Shown here: piece after piece, positions 53,250-62,646 of the stretch | Layout of the letters: every line of letters begins with the position of its first letter | Position numbering within the stretch: the stretch's first letter is position 1 | Origin: Candidatus Dechloromonas phosphoritropha | Lineage (GTDB): Bacteria; Pseudomonadota; Gammaproteobacteria; Burkholderiales; Rhodocyclaceae | Reading direction: 5' to 3' | DNA: 64,000 nucleotides | Assembly (NCBI GenBank): GCA_016722705.1 | Contig: JADKGN010000004.1 | Coordinates: forward strand, 1,674,001 to 1,738,000 | The notes under the pieces: generated by a model | What the model saw: only the letters and a program-made list of their open reading frames with translations | Database searches by the model: none | What the model was told of the DNA's origin: nothing | Program-made: the position numbers and the translations under genes

Positions 53250-54047
53250 ATGACAGGAATCCGACGCGACCTGCAGGACCAGTGGGCACTGGTGACTGGC
53301 GCTTCCAGTGGCTTCGGTATCGATTTCGCGCACCTGCTCGCAGCGCGCGGCGCCAATCTGGTGCTGGTCGTGCGGCGCGGCGAGCCGATGAGGGCACTCG
53401 CCGCCGAACTCAAGCGGACGCATGGCACGCACTGCCATGTCATCACGATGGATCTCGCCCGCCCCGGCGTTGGTGCGGAACTGCATGCCAGGATCAGGGC
53501 CAAGCGGGTAGCCATCGATGTCCTGATCAACAACGCCGGCTTCGGTGTCTTCGGTGATTTCGTCGATCAGCCGCTGGCGAGCGAGATGAACATGCTGCAG
53601 CTCAACGTCATGGCGCTGACTGAACTTACCCATGTCTTTGCCGCCGATATGGTCACGCGCGGCACCGGCAAGATTCTTCTGGTCGGCTCACTGGGAGGAT
53701 TCCAGCCGCTGCCTATGTACGCCACATACGCGGCGAGCAAGGCCTATGTTCTGAGTTTCGGCGAAGCCCTGCATGAGGAGCTGAAGGATCGCGGGGTCGT
53801 GGTTACCGTGCTCTGCCCTGGGGTCACGGCGACCAACTTCCTTGCCGTTTCTGGCCAGGAGACCATGCCATTGCCCGATGTGCTGTCGATGGAGAGCCGG
53901 CCAGTGGCCGAGATCGGGCTGAAGGCGCTCGACGCCGGTCATGCTTCGGTCGTACCCGGCCTGCCCAATCAGGCGACCGCCTTCGCCAATCGCATTTTGC
54001 CGCGCGGCCTGTTCCCGCGGCTGGCCTACCGCTTGCTCAAGCGCTGA
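53250..54047 (+). CDS. Short-chain dehydrogenase/reductase
   Basis: 265 aa from ATG 53250. Cofactor motif TGASSGFG at residues 16-23, NNAG block (INNAGFGVFGDF), catalytic S in VGSLGG, Y160-x3-K164 (YAASK). It resembles the classical SDRs of the DltE/YqjQ type, possibly acting on a fatty or lipid carbonyl. It follows a WS/DGAT remnant, so a neutral-lipid link is conceivable but unproven. The stop overlaps the next ATG by one base. Confidence 0.85.
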   Translation: MTGIRRDLQDQWALVTGASSGFGIDFAHLLAARGANLVLVVRRGEPMRALAAELKRTHGTHCHVITMDLARPGVGAELHARIRAKRVAIDVLINNAGFGVFGDFVDQPLASEMNMLQLNVMALTELTHVFAADMVTRGTGKILLVGSLGGFQPLPMYATYAASKAYVLSFGEALHEELKDRGVVVTVLCPGVTATNFLAVSGQETMPLPDVLSMESRPVAEIGLKALDAGHASVVPGLPNQATAFANRILPRGLFPRLAYRLLKR

Positions 54048-54694
54048 TGTCGAAGGAATTGAGCTTGCTGCTGGTCGGAGCCACCGGCGCGGTGGGGGAG
54101 GCGGTACTACGTCAGGCGTTGGCCGAGAAGCGTATCACACGAATCGTTGCCCCCACCCGTCGTCCGCTGGAAGTTGAGTTCGCCGGTAACGCCAGGCTAC
54201 TGAATCCGGTTATCGACTTCACGCGGCTTCCAGAAGAGGCAGCGTGGTGGAAGGTCGATGCGGTGGTGTGCACCCTTGGCACGACGATCAAGGTCGCGGG
54301 TTCGCAGGCGGCCTTCGCCGCCATCGACCGCGATCTGCCAATCGCCCTAGCGCGCCTGGCGCGCCAGGCCGGTGCCACGCGCCATGCGCTGAACTCGTCG
54401 CTCGGCGCCAGTGCCAGCGGAAGCTTTTACTTACGGACCAAGGCCGAAGCCGAGCAGGGCATCATCGACCTCGGATTCGCCAGCACCACCATCGTCCGCC
54501 CGTCGCTGATCGATACCGAGCGCAGCGAGGCCCGCCCCGGCGAGCAAGTCGGGCTGTTTCTCGCCCATGTCCTGCGCCCGCTGATTCCACGCCGTTACCG
54601 AGCGGTAAGCGCTGAGGCGATCGCCGCCGCGCTGCTCCGCGGCATCCTTGATGAGCACGCGGGGGTGAAGATCGTTGAATCAGAGGCACTTTAG
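54047..54694 (+). CDS. NAD(P)-binding oxidoreductase (HTATIP2/YbjT-like atypical SDR)
   Basis: 215 aa. Rossmann motif LLVGATGAVGEAVL at residues 8-21; CTLGTTIKVAGSQAAFAAIDRD and NSSLGASASGSFYLRTKAEAE are typical of the YbjT/HTATIP2 group, with TKAE replacing the YxxxK. Coupled to the SDR by TGATG. The reaction is unknown. Confidence 0.85.
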   Translation: MSKELSLLLVGATGAVGEAVLRQALAEKRITRIVAPTRRPLEVEFAGNARLLNPVIDFTRLPEEAAWWKVDAVVCTLGTTIKVAGSQAAFAAIDRDLPIALARLARQAGATRHALNSSLGASASGSFYLRTKAEAEQGIIDLGFASTTIVRPSLIDTERSEARPGEQVGLFLAHVLRPLIPRRYRAVSAEAIAAALLRGILDEHAGVKIVESEAL

Positions 54695-54868
54695 GCCAAA
54701 TGGCATTGACGATGGAGATTATCACCGCCTGTCGCGGTCGACCTACAATTTGCCCCAATTTTCAATATCTCCGACCTGCGTCGGAATCAAGTGCGCGCCA
54801 ACAATTACCCTCCAGTCGCGGGTGGCGGTCGCCAGGGATGGGCACCGGATCTTCTGGAGGACACTGCC

Positions 54869-55681
54869 ATGACCATCCCGTGGATTGCGGAATATCTTGC
54901 GCTTGGCGCATTTGCCGGATTTTTCGCGGGCATGCTCGGCATTGGTGGCGGCCTCGTCCTGGTCCCCGCGCTGACGCTGATGTTCGCCGCGCAGGGACGG
55001 TTTCCGGCTGGGGAAACCCTGCACATGGCGCTGGGAACCTCGATGGCCAGCATCATCTTTACAGCAATCGCCAGCATACGGACGCACCACAGTCACGGGG
55101 CGATTCTCTGGGATGTGGTCAAGACCATAACACCAGGAATACTTCTCGGCACCGGTCTGGGCACCCTATTCGCGTCGAGTGTGCCGGCCCGCCCACTCGC
55201 CGTGTTCTTCACCTTCTTCGTCTGTTTCGTCGCCCTGCAGATGGCCTTGAACCTCAAACCCAAACCGACGCGTGAATTGCCGGGGCCGCTGGGGGTTGCC
55301 GGCGTCGGGCTGGGGATCGGCGTGCTGTCGTCGCTGGTCGCCATCGGCGGCGGCTCGCTGACCGTTCCCTTTCTGACCTGGTGCAATGTCCGTGTCCAGA
55401 ACGCGATTGGCACTTCAGCGGCGGTCGGCCTACCGATCGCCTTGGGCGGGACGCTCGGCTACGTATTCAATGGCTGGGGGCGGGCCGGATTGCCGGCGGG
55501 CAGCCTGGGTTACGTTTACCTGCCGACGCTGGCTATTCTTGTAATGGCGACGGTGCTGACGGCGCCAGTTGGCGCCCGGCTGGCGCATCGCCTGCCGGTG
55601 GCGATGCTGAAACGGTTGTTTGCCGGGCTACTGATCCTGCTTGCCGCAAAGATGCTGTGGAACCTGTTCAGCGCGCCTTGA
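54869..55681 (+). CDS. TauE/SafE-family sulfite/sulfonate exporter-type permease
   Basis: 270 aa from ATG 54869, TGGAGG 8 bp upstream. Eight or so hydrophobic segments; the repeated family motifs GFFAGMLGIGGGLVLVPAL and LSSLVAIGGGSLTVPFL mark the two halves. Members export sulfite or sulfoacetate or move other small anions; the substrate is open. The 174-bp gap before it holds no clear gene or promoter. The last 14 bp overlap the convergent enoyl-CoA hydratase gene. Confidence 0.9.
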   Translation: MTIPWIAEYLALGAFAGFFAGMLGIGGGLVLVPALTLMFAAQGRFPAGETLHMALGTSMASIIFTAIASIRTHHSHGAILWDVVKTITPGILLGTGLGTLFASSVPARPLAVFFTFFVCFVALQMALNLKPKPTRELPGPLGVAGVGLGIGVLSSLVAIGGGSLTVPFLTWCNVRVQNAIGTSAAVGLPIALGGTLGYVFNGWGRAGLPAGSLGYVYLPTLAILVMATVLTAPVGARLAHRLPVAMLKRLFAGLLILLAAKMLWNLFSAP

Positions 55682-56444
55682 ACGCGGGCTTGCGCTTCTC
55701 GATGAAAGCGGCGAGGCCTTCACGGTAGTCCTCGGTGTCGAGAAAGGCGAACGCGGCTGCCTTCTCGTCATCGCTCAATGGGCGACCGCTTTGCAGGTGG
55801 CGTATCCATTGCTTGTGCCAGCCGGCCACCAGCGGCGCGCCGGCGCAGATGCGGCGGGCCGTGGCGTAGGCCTCGTCGACCGTCTGATGGTCAGGTACGA
55901 CGCGGGTGACGAGGCCTTTGTCGTAGGCTTCGCTTGCCGTCAGAATTCGCCCTTCGAGGAGAATTTCCTTCATCACCGCGGCGCCGGCGAGTTTGAGCAG
56001 CCCTTCCATTTCGCCGGGATACATCGAGAAGCCGAGCTTGTTGATGGGGGCGCCGAAGCGGGCGCTTTCGTTGCAGATGCGCAGGTCGCAGACGCCGGCG
56101 ATTTCCAGGCCACCGCCGATGCAGGCGCCTTCGATCAGCGCCACCGTCGGATGCGGGCAGTCGGCGATGGCATTCAGCGCCGCAGCCACCTGGCCGTGAT
56201 AGTGCAGCGCCTGTTCGAGTGTCGCGCGGGCGGTGACGAACTCCTCGAGATCGCCCCCGGCGGCAAAGGCATCATGGCCGGCGCCTCTTACCACGATGCA
56301 GCGGATGTCGCGGTCCACCGACAAAATGGCCATGTTCTCGGCGAGCCGCAGCCACATGTCGAGATTGACGGCGTTCAGCTTTCCTGGATTGTTCAGGGTC
56401 AGGATGGCGATTCTGCCGTCGCGGGAGAGGTCGACCGTGCTCAT
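55668..56444 (-). CDS. Enoyl-CoA hydratase/isomerase family protein
   Basis: 258 aa from ATG 56444. Crotonase fold: oxyanion-hole region AGHDAFAAGGDLEEF and the EGACIGGGLEIAGVCDLRI block. At the catalytic glutamate positions of enoyl-CoA hydratase I see only part of the pattern, so it could be an isomerase or a hydrolase. Convergent with the TauE/SafE gene. Confidence 0.85.
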   Translation of the reverse strand: MSTVDLSRDGRIAILTLNNPGKLNAVNLDMWLRLAENMAILSVDRDIRCIVVRGAGHDAFAAGGDLEEFVTARATLEQALHYHGQVAAALNAIADCPHPTVALIEGACIGGGLEIAGVCDLRICNESARFGAPINKLGFSMYPGEMEGLLKLAGAAVMKEILLEGRILTASEAYDKGLVTRVVPDHQTVDEAYATARRICAGAPLVAGWHKQWIRHLQSGRPLSDDEKAAAFAFLDTEDYREGLAAFIEKRKPAFKAR

Positions 56445-56547
56445 TAGCGGATTCCGGGTTGCGAGAATGACATTGTAGCTTTGCGGCCCCCACATACGAT
56501 AGAATTGCGCGGCAAGTCATTCTGAGTGGATAGATAGGGGGATAACC

Positions 56548-56868
56548 ATGAGCAGTGCAATGTATGAGCATATGCGGACCAATCCGAAATTTCAGGAACT
56601 GGTCAGGCGCCGGGGGCGTTTCGCGTGGACGCTGGCCATTATCGTTTTGACCATGTTCTACGGCTTCGTGCTGACGGTCGCTTTCAATCCGGCGGCGCTT
56701 GGCCGGCCGGTTGCCGAGGGATCGATGCTGACCGTGGGGGTCGCCGTCGAACTCTTCATGTTCATTTTCTTCTGGGTGCTGACCGCCGTCTACGTCAGGC
56801 GCGCCAACAGTGACTTCGACGCGCTGACCCAAGACCTTATCCGCGACGCCTGGAAGGGGAACAAATAA
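56548..56868 (+). CDS. DUF485 membrane protein
   Basis: 106 aa, GGGGGAT 7 bp before the ATG. Two transmembrane helices (WTLAIIVLTMFYGFVLTVAF and LTVGVAVELFMFIFFWVLTAVY) with the family motif FxxLVRRRxRFAW. DUF485 (YjcH) genes nearly always precede actP. The TAA stop overlaps the actP ATG by one base. Confidence 0.92.
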   Translation: MSSAMYEHMRTNPKFQELVRRRGRFAWTLAIIVLTMFYGFVLTVAFNPAALGRPVAEGSMLTVGVAVELFMFIFFWVLTAVYVRRANSDFDALTQDLIRDAWKGNK

Positions 56869-58529
56869 TGCACAAGATGATCACCGCGCTCGCACTGCTT
56901 GGTTTTTCAGCACTTGCCATCGCCGCCGACGCCATCGGAGCGACCGAAAAGCAGGCGACCAACTGGCACGCCATTATCATGTTCTGTATCTTCGTCACGC
57001 TGACGATGGGCATTACCTACTGGGCTGCCAGTCGGACCAAGACTACTGCCGATTTCTATACCGCCGGCGGTGGGATCACCGGCTTCCAAAACGGTCTGGC
57101 GATTGCCGGCGACTACATGTCGGCCGCCACGCTGCTCGGTCTGACGGCCATGGTCTACACCCAGGGTTACGACGGCTACGTCTACATGCTGGCCTTCTTT
57201 GCCGGCTGGCCGATTATCCTCTTCCTGATGGCCGAACGCTTGCGTAACCTGGGCAAGTTCACCTTCTCCGACATCACCGCCTACCGCCTCGATCAGGGCA
57301 AGGTGCGCACCATGGCCGCGATCTCGTCGCTGACCGTTGTCTGTTTCTACCTGCTGGCGCAGATGGTCGGCGCCGGTCAGTTGATCAAGCTGCTGTTCGG
57401 TCTCGACTACAACATCGCGATTTTCGCGGTTGGTCTCCTGATGATGGTCTATGTGACCTTCGGTGGTATGGTCGCGACGACCTGGGTGCAGATCATCAAG
57501 GCCTGCATGCTGCTCATGGGGGGCACGCTGGTGATGGTTCTGGCTTTCAGCCAGTTCGACTTTTCCTACCAGAACCTGATGGAGAAGGCGACGGCCGTGC
57601 ACAAGCTCGGCCCCAAGCTGATGTATCCGGGCAGCCTGCTGGCCGATCCGGTCACCGCCATTTCGCTGGGCCTCGGCCTGATGTTCGGTACCGCCGGCCT
57701 GCCGCACATCCTGATGCGCTTCTTCACCGTGTCCGACGCCAAGGAAGCGCGCAAATCGGTGCTTTACGCTTCAGGCTTCGTCGCCTACTTCTTCAACGTG
57801 ATCTTCCTGATGGGACTCTGCGGCATCCTGATCGTCGGCCAGAATCCCGAATTCTTCGAGGGCGGGGTGGTCGGTGGCAAGTTGATCGGTGGCGGCAACA
57901 TGGTCGCGATGCATCTGGCCAAGGCCGTGGGGGGCAACATGCTGCTTGGCTTCCTGGCGGCTGTCGCCTTCGCCACGATCCTGGCAGTCGTTTCCGGCCT
58001 GGCTCTGGCCGGCGCGTCGGCGATCTCGCATGATATCTACGCCCGTGTCATCATGAAGGGCAAGGCCACGGAAGCCAAGGAAATCCGCGTTTCCAGGATC
58101 GCCACCATCTGCCTTGGCTTCGTCGCCATCGTTCTCGGCATTCTGTTCGAGAAGCAGAATATCGCCTTCATGGTCGGTCTGGCCTTCGGTGTGGCGGCGG
58201 CGGCGAACTTCCCGGTGCTCATACTTTCGATGTACTGGAAAGGTCTGACCACCCGCGGCGCCCTGTTCGGCGGCTACGGCGGCCTGATCTCGGCGGTGGG
58301 CTTTGTCGTGCTCTCGAAGTCGGTGTGGGTCGATGTCATTGGCAACAAGGCGGCGCTCTTCCCCTACACCCAGCCGGCGCTGTTCGCGATGCCGATTGCC
58401 TTCCTGCTCGCCTACATCTTCTCGAAGACCGACAACAGCGTTCGCGCCGGCAAGGAGATCGAAGCCTTCGAAGACCAGTATGTTCGCGCCCAGACCGGTT
58501 TCGGTGCCTCGGGAGCAGCCAAGCACTGA
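56868..58529 (+). CDS. actP: Acetate/cation symporter ActP (SSS family)
   Basis: 553 aa with an N-terminal signal-like helix (MHKMITALALLGFSALAIA) and ~13 transmembrane segments. SSS motifs: DFYTAGGGITGFQNGLAIAGDYMSAA and GTAGLPHILMRFFTVSDAKEARKS. It imports acetate, and in some species glycolate, pyruvate or propionate, with sodium or protons. It forms an operon with DUF485. The nearby propionyl-CoA genes make short-chain acid uptake plausible. Confidence 0.93.
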   Translation: MHKMITALALLGFSALAIAADAIGATEKQATNWHAIIMFCIFVTLTMGITYWAASRTKTTADFYTAGGGITGFQNGLAIAGDYMSAATLLGLTAMVYTQGYDGYVYMLAFFAGWPIILFLMAERLRNLGKFTFSDITAYRLDQGKVRTMAAISSLTVVCFYLLAQMVGAGQLIKLLFGLDYNIAIFAVGLLMMVYVTFGGMVATTWVQIIKACMLLMGGTLVMVLAFSQFDFSYQNLMEKATAVHKLGPKLMYPGSLLADPVTAISLGLGLMFGTAGLPHILMRFFTVSDAKEARKSVLYASGFVAYFFNVIFLMGLCGILIVGQNPEFFEGGVVGGKLIGGGNMVAMHLAKAVGGNMLLGFLAAVAFATILAVVSGLALAGASAISHDIYARVIMKGKATEAKEIRVSRIATICLGFVAIVLGILFEKQNIAFMVGLAFGVAAAANFPVLILSMYWKGLTTRGALFGGYGGLISAVGFVVLSKSVWVDVIGNKAALFPYTQPALFAMPIAFLLAYIFSKTDNSVRAGKEIEAFEDQYVRAQTGFGASGAAKH

Positions 58530-58543
58530 GGTTTTCCATAAGG

Positions 58544-58582
58544 AAAAAGCCCCGGCCTGGCGGTCGGGGCTTTTTTGTTTTT
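58544..58582 (+). terminator. Rho-independent terminator after actP
   Basis: AAAAAGCCCCGGCC pairs with GGTCGGGGCTTTTT around a short loop and is followed by a T-run. Being A-rich on the left arm, it can also stop transcription of the convergent GntR gene. Confidence 0.9.
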
Positions 58583-58615
58583 CAGCCTTCGTCGTAAGTG
58601 CTGACCGGACGGCTC

Positions 58616-59281
58616 TTACGCCGGGCTTGACGCCCTCGCTTCCATTCTTGCCAGCGCCTCGCGACCGCGCAGAATGTGGTCGTGCATGAGCTTCTCGGCC
58701 ATGGTGGCATCGCCTGCCTTGATCGCCGCCATGATCGCACGGTGTTCGGCGAGGGATTGCTGGAGGCGACCTTCCAGTGACAGCGAATGCAGACGCGAGA
58801 GCTTGAGTGCCTTGCGCAGATCCTGAATGACCGAAAGCATCCAGCGGTTGCCGGCGACTTCCTGTGTTTTCTCGTGGAATTGCTGGTTGGCCTCGAAAAA
58901 GGCATCGATTCGCCCGTCGCGTGCGGCGGATTCGAGGAGTGCGTGAATATCGCCCAGCTGCGCAATATCGGCGGGGTTCGCCCGGCGAACCGCATCTCCC
59001 GCACAACGCCCCTCGAGCAAGGCCATCAGGGGGAAGATGTCGTCGAGATCCTGACGGGAAATTTCGGTGACGTAGCAGCCGCGGCGTGGCTTGAGTTCGA
59101 CCAGCCCCTCTGACGCCAGAACCTTCAGTGCTTCGCGCAAGGGTGTGCGCGATATCCCGTACTGCTCGGCTAGCCTCTGTTCGTCAATCCAGTCGCCGGG
59201 CGCCAGTTCGTGCGAGAAAATGCGCTGCTGCAAGCGTTCTGCCACTTCCTGATAGAGCGCGGTAGGTGCGATGCGGGTCAT
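58616..59281 (-). CDS. GntR-family (FCD) transcriptional regulator
   Basis: 221 aa. N-terminal winged helix-turn-helix (~10-75: EQRLAEQYGISRTPLREALKVLASEGLVEL); the C-terminal FCD domain (~80-215) binds a small carboxylic acid, with metal ligands likely in QFHEKT and EHRAIMAAI. It is divergent from scpA, with a 164-bp gap holding a near-palindromic ATACAGTAT over the scpA -10. A role in control of the methylmalonyl-CoA genes is inferred from position. Confidence 0.87.
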   Translation of the reverse strand: MTRIAPTALYQEVAERLQQRIFSHELAPGDWIDEQRLAEQYGISRTPLREALKVLASEGLVELKPRRGCYVTEISRQDLDDIFPLMALLEGRCAGDAVRRANPADIAQLGDIHALLESAARDGRIDAFFEANQQFHEKTQEVAGNRWMLSVIQDLRKALKLSRLHSLSLEGRLQQSLAEHRAIMAAIKAGDATMAEKLMHDHILRGREALARMEARASSPA

Positions 59282-59323
59282 GTATCTGCTGGCTTTGGCG
59301 CGCGTGATGTGGGTGTTGCTGAC

Positions 59324-59353
59324 TTGCCCCTGTAATTATGGATACAGTATTAT
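59324..59353 (+). promoter_or_regulatory. Candidate scpA promoter with overlapping operator
   Basis: TTGCCC (59324-59329) and TATTAT (59348-59353) are 18 bp apart. The short palindrome ATAC-A-GTAT (59342-59350) overlaps the -10, the usual place for a GntR/FCD repressor site. Transcription would start near 59360, 86 nt before the scpA ATG. Confidence 0.5.
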
Positions 59354-59445
59354 GCAGGACTTGGTATGTCAAGCTGGGTCCGAGAGCGTAGAATCTGAAA
59401 TCCGGCAGCAGCGACTTGAAAAAATCGAATCGGCGAGGGAGTGTA

Positions 59446-61596
59446 ATGTCTGAAAAGTTCTTTGATTCCAATAACCTGGATGCTTGGGAAAAGTCGGCGG
59501 CAAAGCACTCGCCGGGCGGCGACGTCAGGAATCTGGACTGGAATACCCCCGAGGGTCTTGCGGTCAAAGCCTTGTATACCAAGGCGGATATTGAAGACCT
59601 GCGGTTCGCCGACACGTTGCCCGGTTTTGCCCCGTATCTGCGCGGGCCGCAGCCGACGATGTACGCGGTCAAGCCGTGGACCATCCGCCAGTACGCCGGC
59701 TTCTCCACCGCCGAGGCCTCCAATGCCTTCTATCGCAAGGCCCTGGCTGCTGGCGGTCAGGGTGTTTCGGTCGCTTTCGATCTGGCGACGCACCGTGGCT
59801 ACGATTCCGATAACGCCCGCGTCACCGGCGACGTTGGCAAGGCCGGTGTGGCGATCGATTCGGTCGAGGATATGAAGATCCTGTTCGACAGCATCCCGCT
59901 CGACAAGGTCTCGGTATCGATGACGATGAATGGCGCCGTGCTGCCGATTCTTGCTGGTTACATCGTTGCCGCCGAGGAACAGGGCGTGGCGCAGGACAAG
60001 CTGTCGGGCACCATCCAGAACGACATCCTTAAAGAATTCATGGTGCGGAATACCTATATCTATCCGCCCAAGCCGTCGATGAAGATCATCGCCGACATTT
60101 TCGGCTACACGGCGCAGCACATGCCGAAGTTCAACTCGATCTCGATTTCCGGTTATCACATCCAGGAAGCCGGGGCCAACCAGGCGATCGAACTGGCTTT
60201 CACGTTGGCTGATGGCATGGAATACGTGCGTACTGGCGTCGCTTCCGGCATGGACGTCGACACTTTTGCCGGCCGCCTGTCCTTCTTCTGGGCCGTCGGC
60301 ATGAACTTCTATCTGGAAATCGCCAAGATGCGTGCCGGCCGCCTACTTTGGCATCGCATCATGACCAGTTTCAATGCCAAGAGCCCGAAGTCGATGGTGC
60401 TGCGCACGCACAGCCAGACCTCCGGCTGGTCACTGACCGAGCAGGACCCGTACAACAATGTCGTGCGCACGACCATCGAAGCGATGGCTGCAGTCTTCGG
60501 CGGCACCCAGTCGCTGCACACCAATGCGCTCGACGAAGCCATCGCGCTGCCGACCGAGTTCTCGTCGCGCATCGCCCGTAACACCCAGTTGATCATCCAG
60601 GAAGAAACCCACATCACCAACGTCGTCGATCCGTGGGCCGGTTCCTACATGATGGAAAAGTTGACCCAGGACATGGCCGACAAGGCCTGGGGCATCATCG
60701 AGGAAATCGAGGCGATGGGCGGCATGACCAAGGCGGTCGAGTCCGGTTGGGCCAAGATGCAGGTCGAAACCTGCGCCGCCGACAAGCAGGCGCGCATCGA
60801 CTCCGGCAAGGACGTCATCGTCGGCGTCAACAAGTACAAGCTGGCCAAGGAAGATGCCATCGATATTCTCGATATCGATAACCATGCCGTGCGTGATTCG
60901 CAAATCGCTCGTTTGAACAACATCCGGGCGACGCGTGATACGGCTGCGGTTTCTGCCGCACTTTCCGCGTTGACCGCAGCAGCCGAGTTGGGCAACGGCA
61001 ACCTGCTCGACCTGACCGTCAAGGCGATGCGCCTGCGCGCCACGGTGGGTGAAGTATCCGATGCGTTGGAAAAGGTCTTCGGCCGCTTCCGCGCCAATAA
61101 CCAGACCATTTCGGGTGTGTACGGAGGTGTTGTGGAAGGATTGGAAAGCTGGGAAGCCATCAAGGCCGATATCGCCAAATTTGCCGAGGAAGAAGGCCGC
61201 CGGCCGCGCATCATGATCGCCAAGCTCGGCCAGGACGGTCACGACCGCGGCGCCAAGGTAGTCGCTACCGCGTTTGCCGACCTCGGCTTCGATATTGACA
61301 TGGGCCCGCTCTTCCAGACACCGGAAGAAGCTGCCCGCCAGGCCATCGAGAACGACGTGCACGCCATCGGCGTTTCATCGCTGGCCGCCGGCCACAAGAC
61401 GTTGCTGCCCGAGTTGGTCAAATCGCTGCAGGCGCAGGGTGCGGACGACATCATCGTCTTTGCCGGCGGCGTCATCCCGGCGCAGGACTACGACTATCTT
61501 TACAACGCTGGCGCCAAGGCGATTTTCGGGCCCGGCACGCGGATCGAGGATTCGGCCGTCAGGGTGCTGGAAGAAATCCGCAAGGCGCGCGGCTAA
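59446..61596 (+). CDS. scpA: Methylmalonyl-CoA mutase
   Basis: 716 aa from ATG 59446 (GGGAG 5 bp upstream), as in E. coli ScpA (714). N-terminal TIM barrel with substrate-binding YAVKPWTIRQYAGFSTAEASN; C-terminal B12-binding domain with DGHDRGAKV (cobalt ligand H599) and the GVSSLAAGH and FAGGVIPAQDY loops. It interconverts methylmalonyl-CoA and succinyl-CoA using adenosylcobalamin. A single-gene (alpha-type homodimer) enzyme. It leads an operon with meaB and pccB for propionate use. Confidence 0.96.
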   Translation: MSEKFFDSNNLDAWEKSAAKHSPGGDVRNLDWNTPEGLAVKALYTKADIEDLRFADTLPGFAPYLRGPQPTMYAVKPWTIRQYAGFSTAEASNAFYRKALAAGGQGVSVAFDLATHRGYDSDNARVTGDVGKAGVAIDSVEDMKILFDSIPLDKVSVSMTMNGAVLPILAGYIVAAEEQGVAQDKLSGTIQNDILKEFMVRNTYIYPPKPSMKIIADIFGYTAQHMPKFNSISISGYHIQEAGANQAIELAFTLADGMEYVRTGVASGMDVDTFAGRLSFFWAVGMNFYLEIAKMRAGRLLWHRIMTSFNAKSPKSMVLRTHSQTSGWSLTEQDPYNNVVRTTIEAMAAVFGGTQSLHTNALDEAIALPTEFSSRIARNTQLIIQEETHITNVVDPWAGSYMMEKLTQDMADKAWGIIEEIEAMGGMTKAVESGWAKMQVETCAADKQARIDSGKDVIVGVNKYKLAKEDAIDILDIDNHAVRDSQIARLNNIRATRDTAAVSAALSALTAAAELGNGNLLDLTVKAMRLRATVGEVSDALEKVFGRFRANNQTISGVYGGVVEGLESWEAIKADIAKFAEEEGRRPRIMIAKLGQDGHDRGAKVVATAFADLGFDIDMGPLFQTPEEAARQAIENDVHAIGVSSLAAGHKTLLPELVKSLQAQGADDIIVFAGGVIPAQDYDYLYNAGAKAIFGPGTRIEDSAVRVLEEIRKARG

Positions 61597-61602
61597 GCCG
61601 GG

Positions 61603-62613
61603 ATGAAGTTGAGCGAGGTTCCGGTGTCGGCTCATTCGCTTTCGTCCGTTGACCAGAAGCTGGTCGTCGGAGTGCTCGCCGGCCAGCGGCGGGCGCTGGC
61701 CAAGGCCATCACACTGATTGAGTCGACACGTACCGATCACCAGCAGCGGGCGCAGCAGGTTTTGAACACGCTGCTGCCGCAAACCGGCGGCGCCATCCGC
61801 ATCGGTATCTCCGGCGCCCCGGGGGCCGGCAAGTCGACCTTCATCGAGGCCCTTGGCGTCTGGCTGATCGAGCAGGGCAAGAAACTGGCCGTGCTGGCTG
61901 TTGATCCTTCTTCATCCGTTTCGGGCGGCTCCATCCTTGGTGACAAGACACGTATGGAACTGTTGTGCCAGCGCGAGGAAGCCTTTATTCGCCCCAGCCC
62001 ATCGGCCGGTTCGCTCGGCGGTGTGGCCGAAAAGACACGTGAGGCCATGTTGCTGTGTGAGGCGGCCGGCTTCGACGTGATCATCATCGAAACCGTCGGC
62101 GTTGGCCAGTCGGAAACGACGGTGGCCGGCATGGTCGACATCTTCTGCCTGCTGCAATTGCCGAATGCCGGCGACGACCTGCAGGCGATCAAGAAAGGCA
62201 TCGTCGAGATTGCCGATCTGGTGGTCATCAACAAGGCCGACATCGACCCGCGCGCGACAGCGGTGGTACGCGCCCAGTGGCGCAATGCACTGCACATGCT
62301 GCGCCCGGCCTCGCCCAACTGGGCGCCGCCGGTCATTGCATTGTCCGCGCTGCACAAGGAAGGCATCGTCGAGTTCTGGGAACAGATCGAGAAATACCGG
62401 GACACCCTGAAGCCGACTGGCGAGTTCGCCGCCAAACGGCAACATCAGGCGCTAAGCTGGATGTGGCAACTGATCGACTCCGGCTTGCGCCAGTATTTCC
62501 GCCAACATCCGCGCGTGCGGGCAAACCTGCCGGCATTGATCCGGTCCGTCGAACAGGGCCATACGACCCCCGCGGTGGCGGCCCATGCGCTTCTCGACTA
62601 TCTGAAACACTGA
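61603..62613 (+). CDS. meaB: Methylmalonyl-CoA mutase-associated GTPase MeaB (ArgK-like)
   Basis: 336 aa, 6 bp after scpA. Walker A GAPGAGKST at residues 71-79; DPSSSVSGGSILGDKTRM and ETVGVGQSE are switch blocks of the family; NKAD gives guanine specificity. It protects the mutase and gates cofactor loading. Older annotations call it ArgK, a transport kinase. Confidence 0.95.
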   Translation: MKLSEVPVSAHSLSSVDQKLVVGVLAGQRRALAKAITLIESTRTDHQQRAQQVLNTLLPQTGGAIRIGISGAPGAGKSTFIEALGVWLIEQGKKLAVLAVDPSSSVSGGSILGDKTRMELLCQREEAFIRPSPSAGSLGGVAEKTREAMLLCEAAGFDVIIIETVGVGQSETTVAGMVDIFCLLQLPNAGDDLQAIKKGIVEIADLVVINKADIDPRATAVVRAQWRNALHMLRPASPNWAPPVIALSALHKEGIVEFWEQIEKYRDTLKPTGEFAAKRQHQALSWMWQLIDSGLRQYFRQHPRVRANLPALIRSVEQGHTTPAVAAHALLDYLKH

Positions 62614-62646
62614 TTCTAATTACCCGAACTACTTAGGGAGTTTTCC

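Noticed and set aside
53048..53397. Minus-strand frame across the WS/DGAT remnant and SDR start
   Set aside because: No recognisable family, and it runs over the conserved cofactor motif of the SDR on the plus strand.
54695..54868. Promoter for the TauE/SafE gene
   Set aside because: A TACAAT occurs, but no -35 at a usable distance was found.
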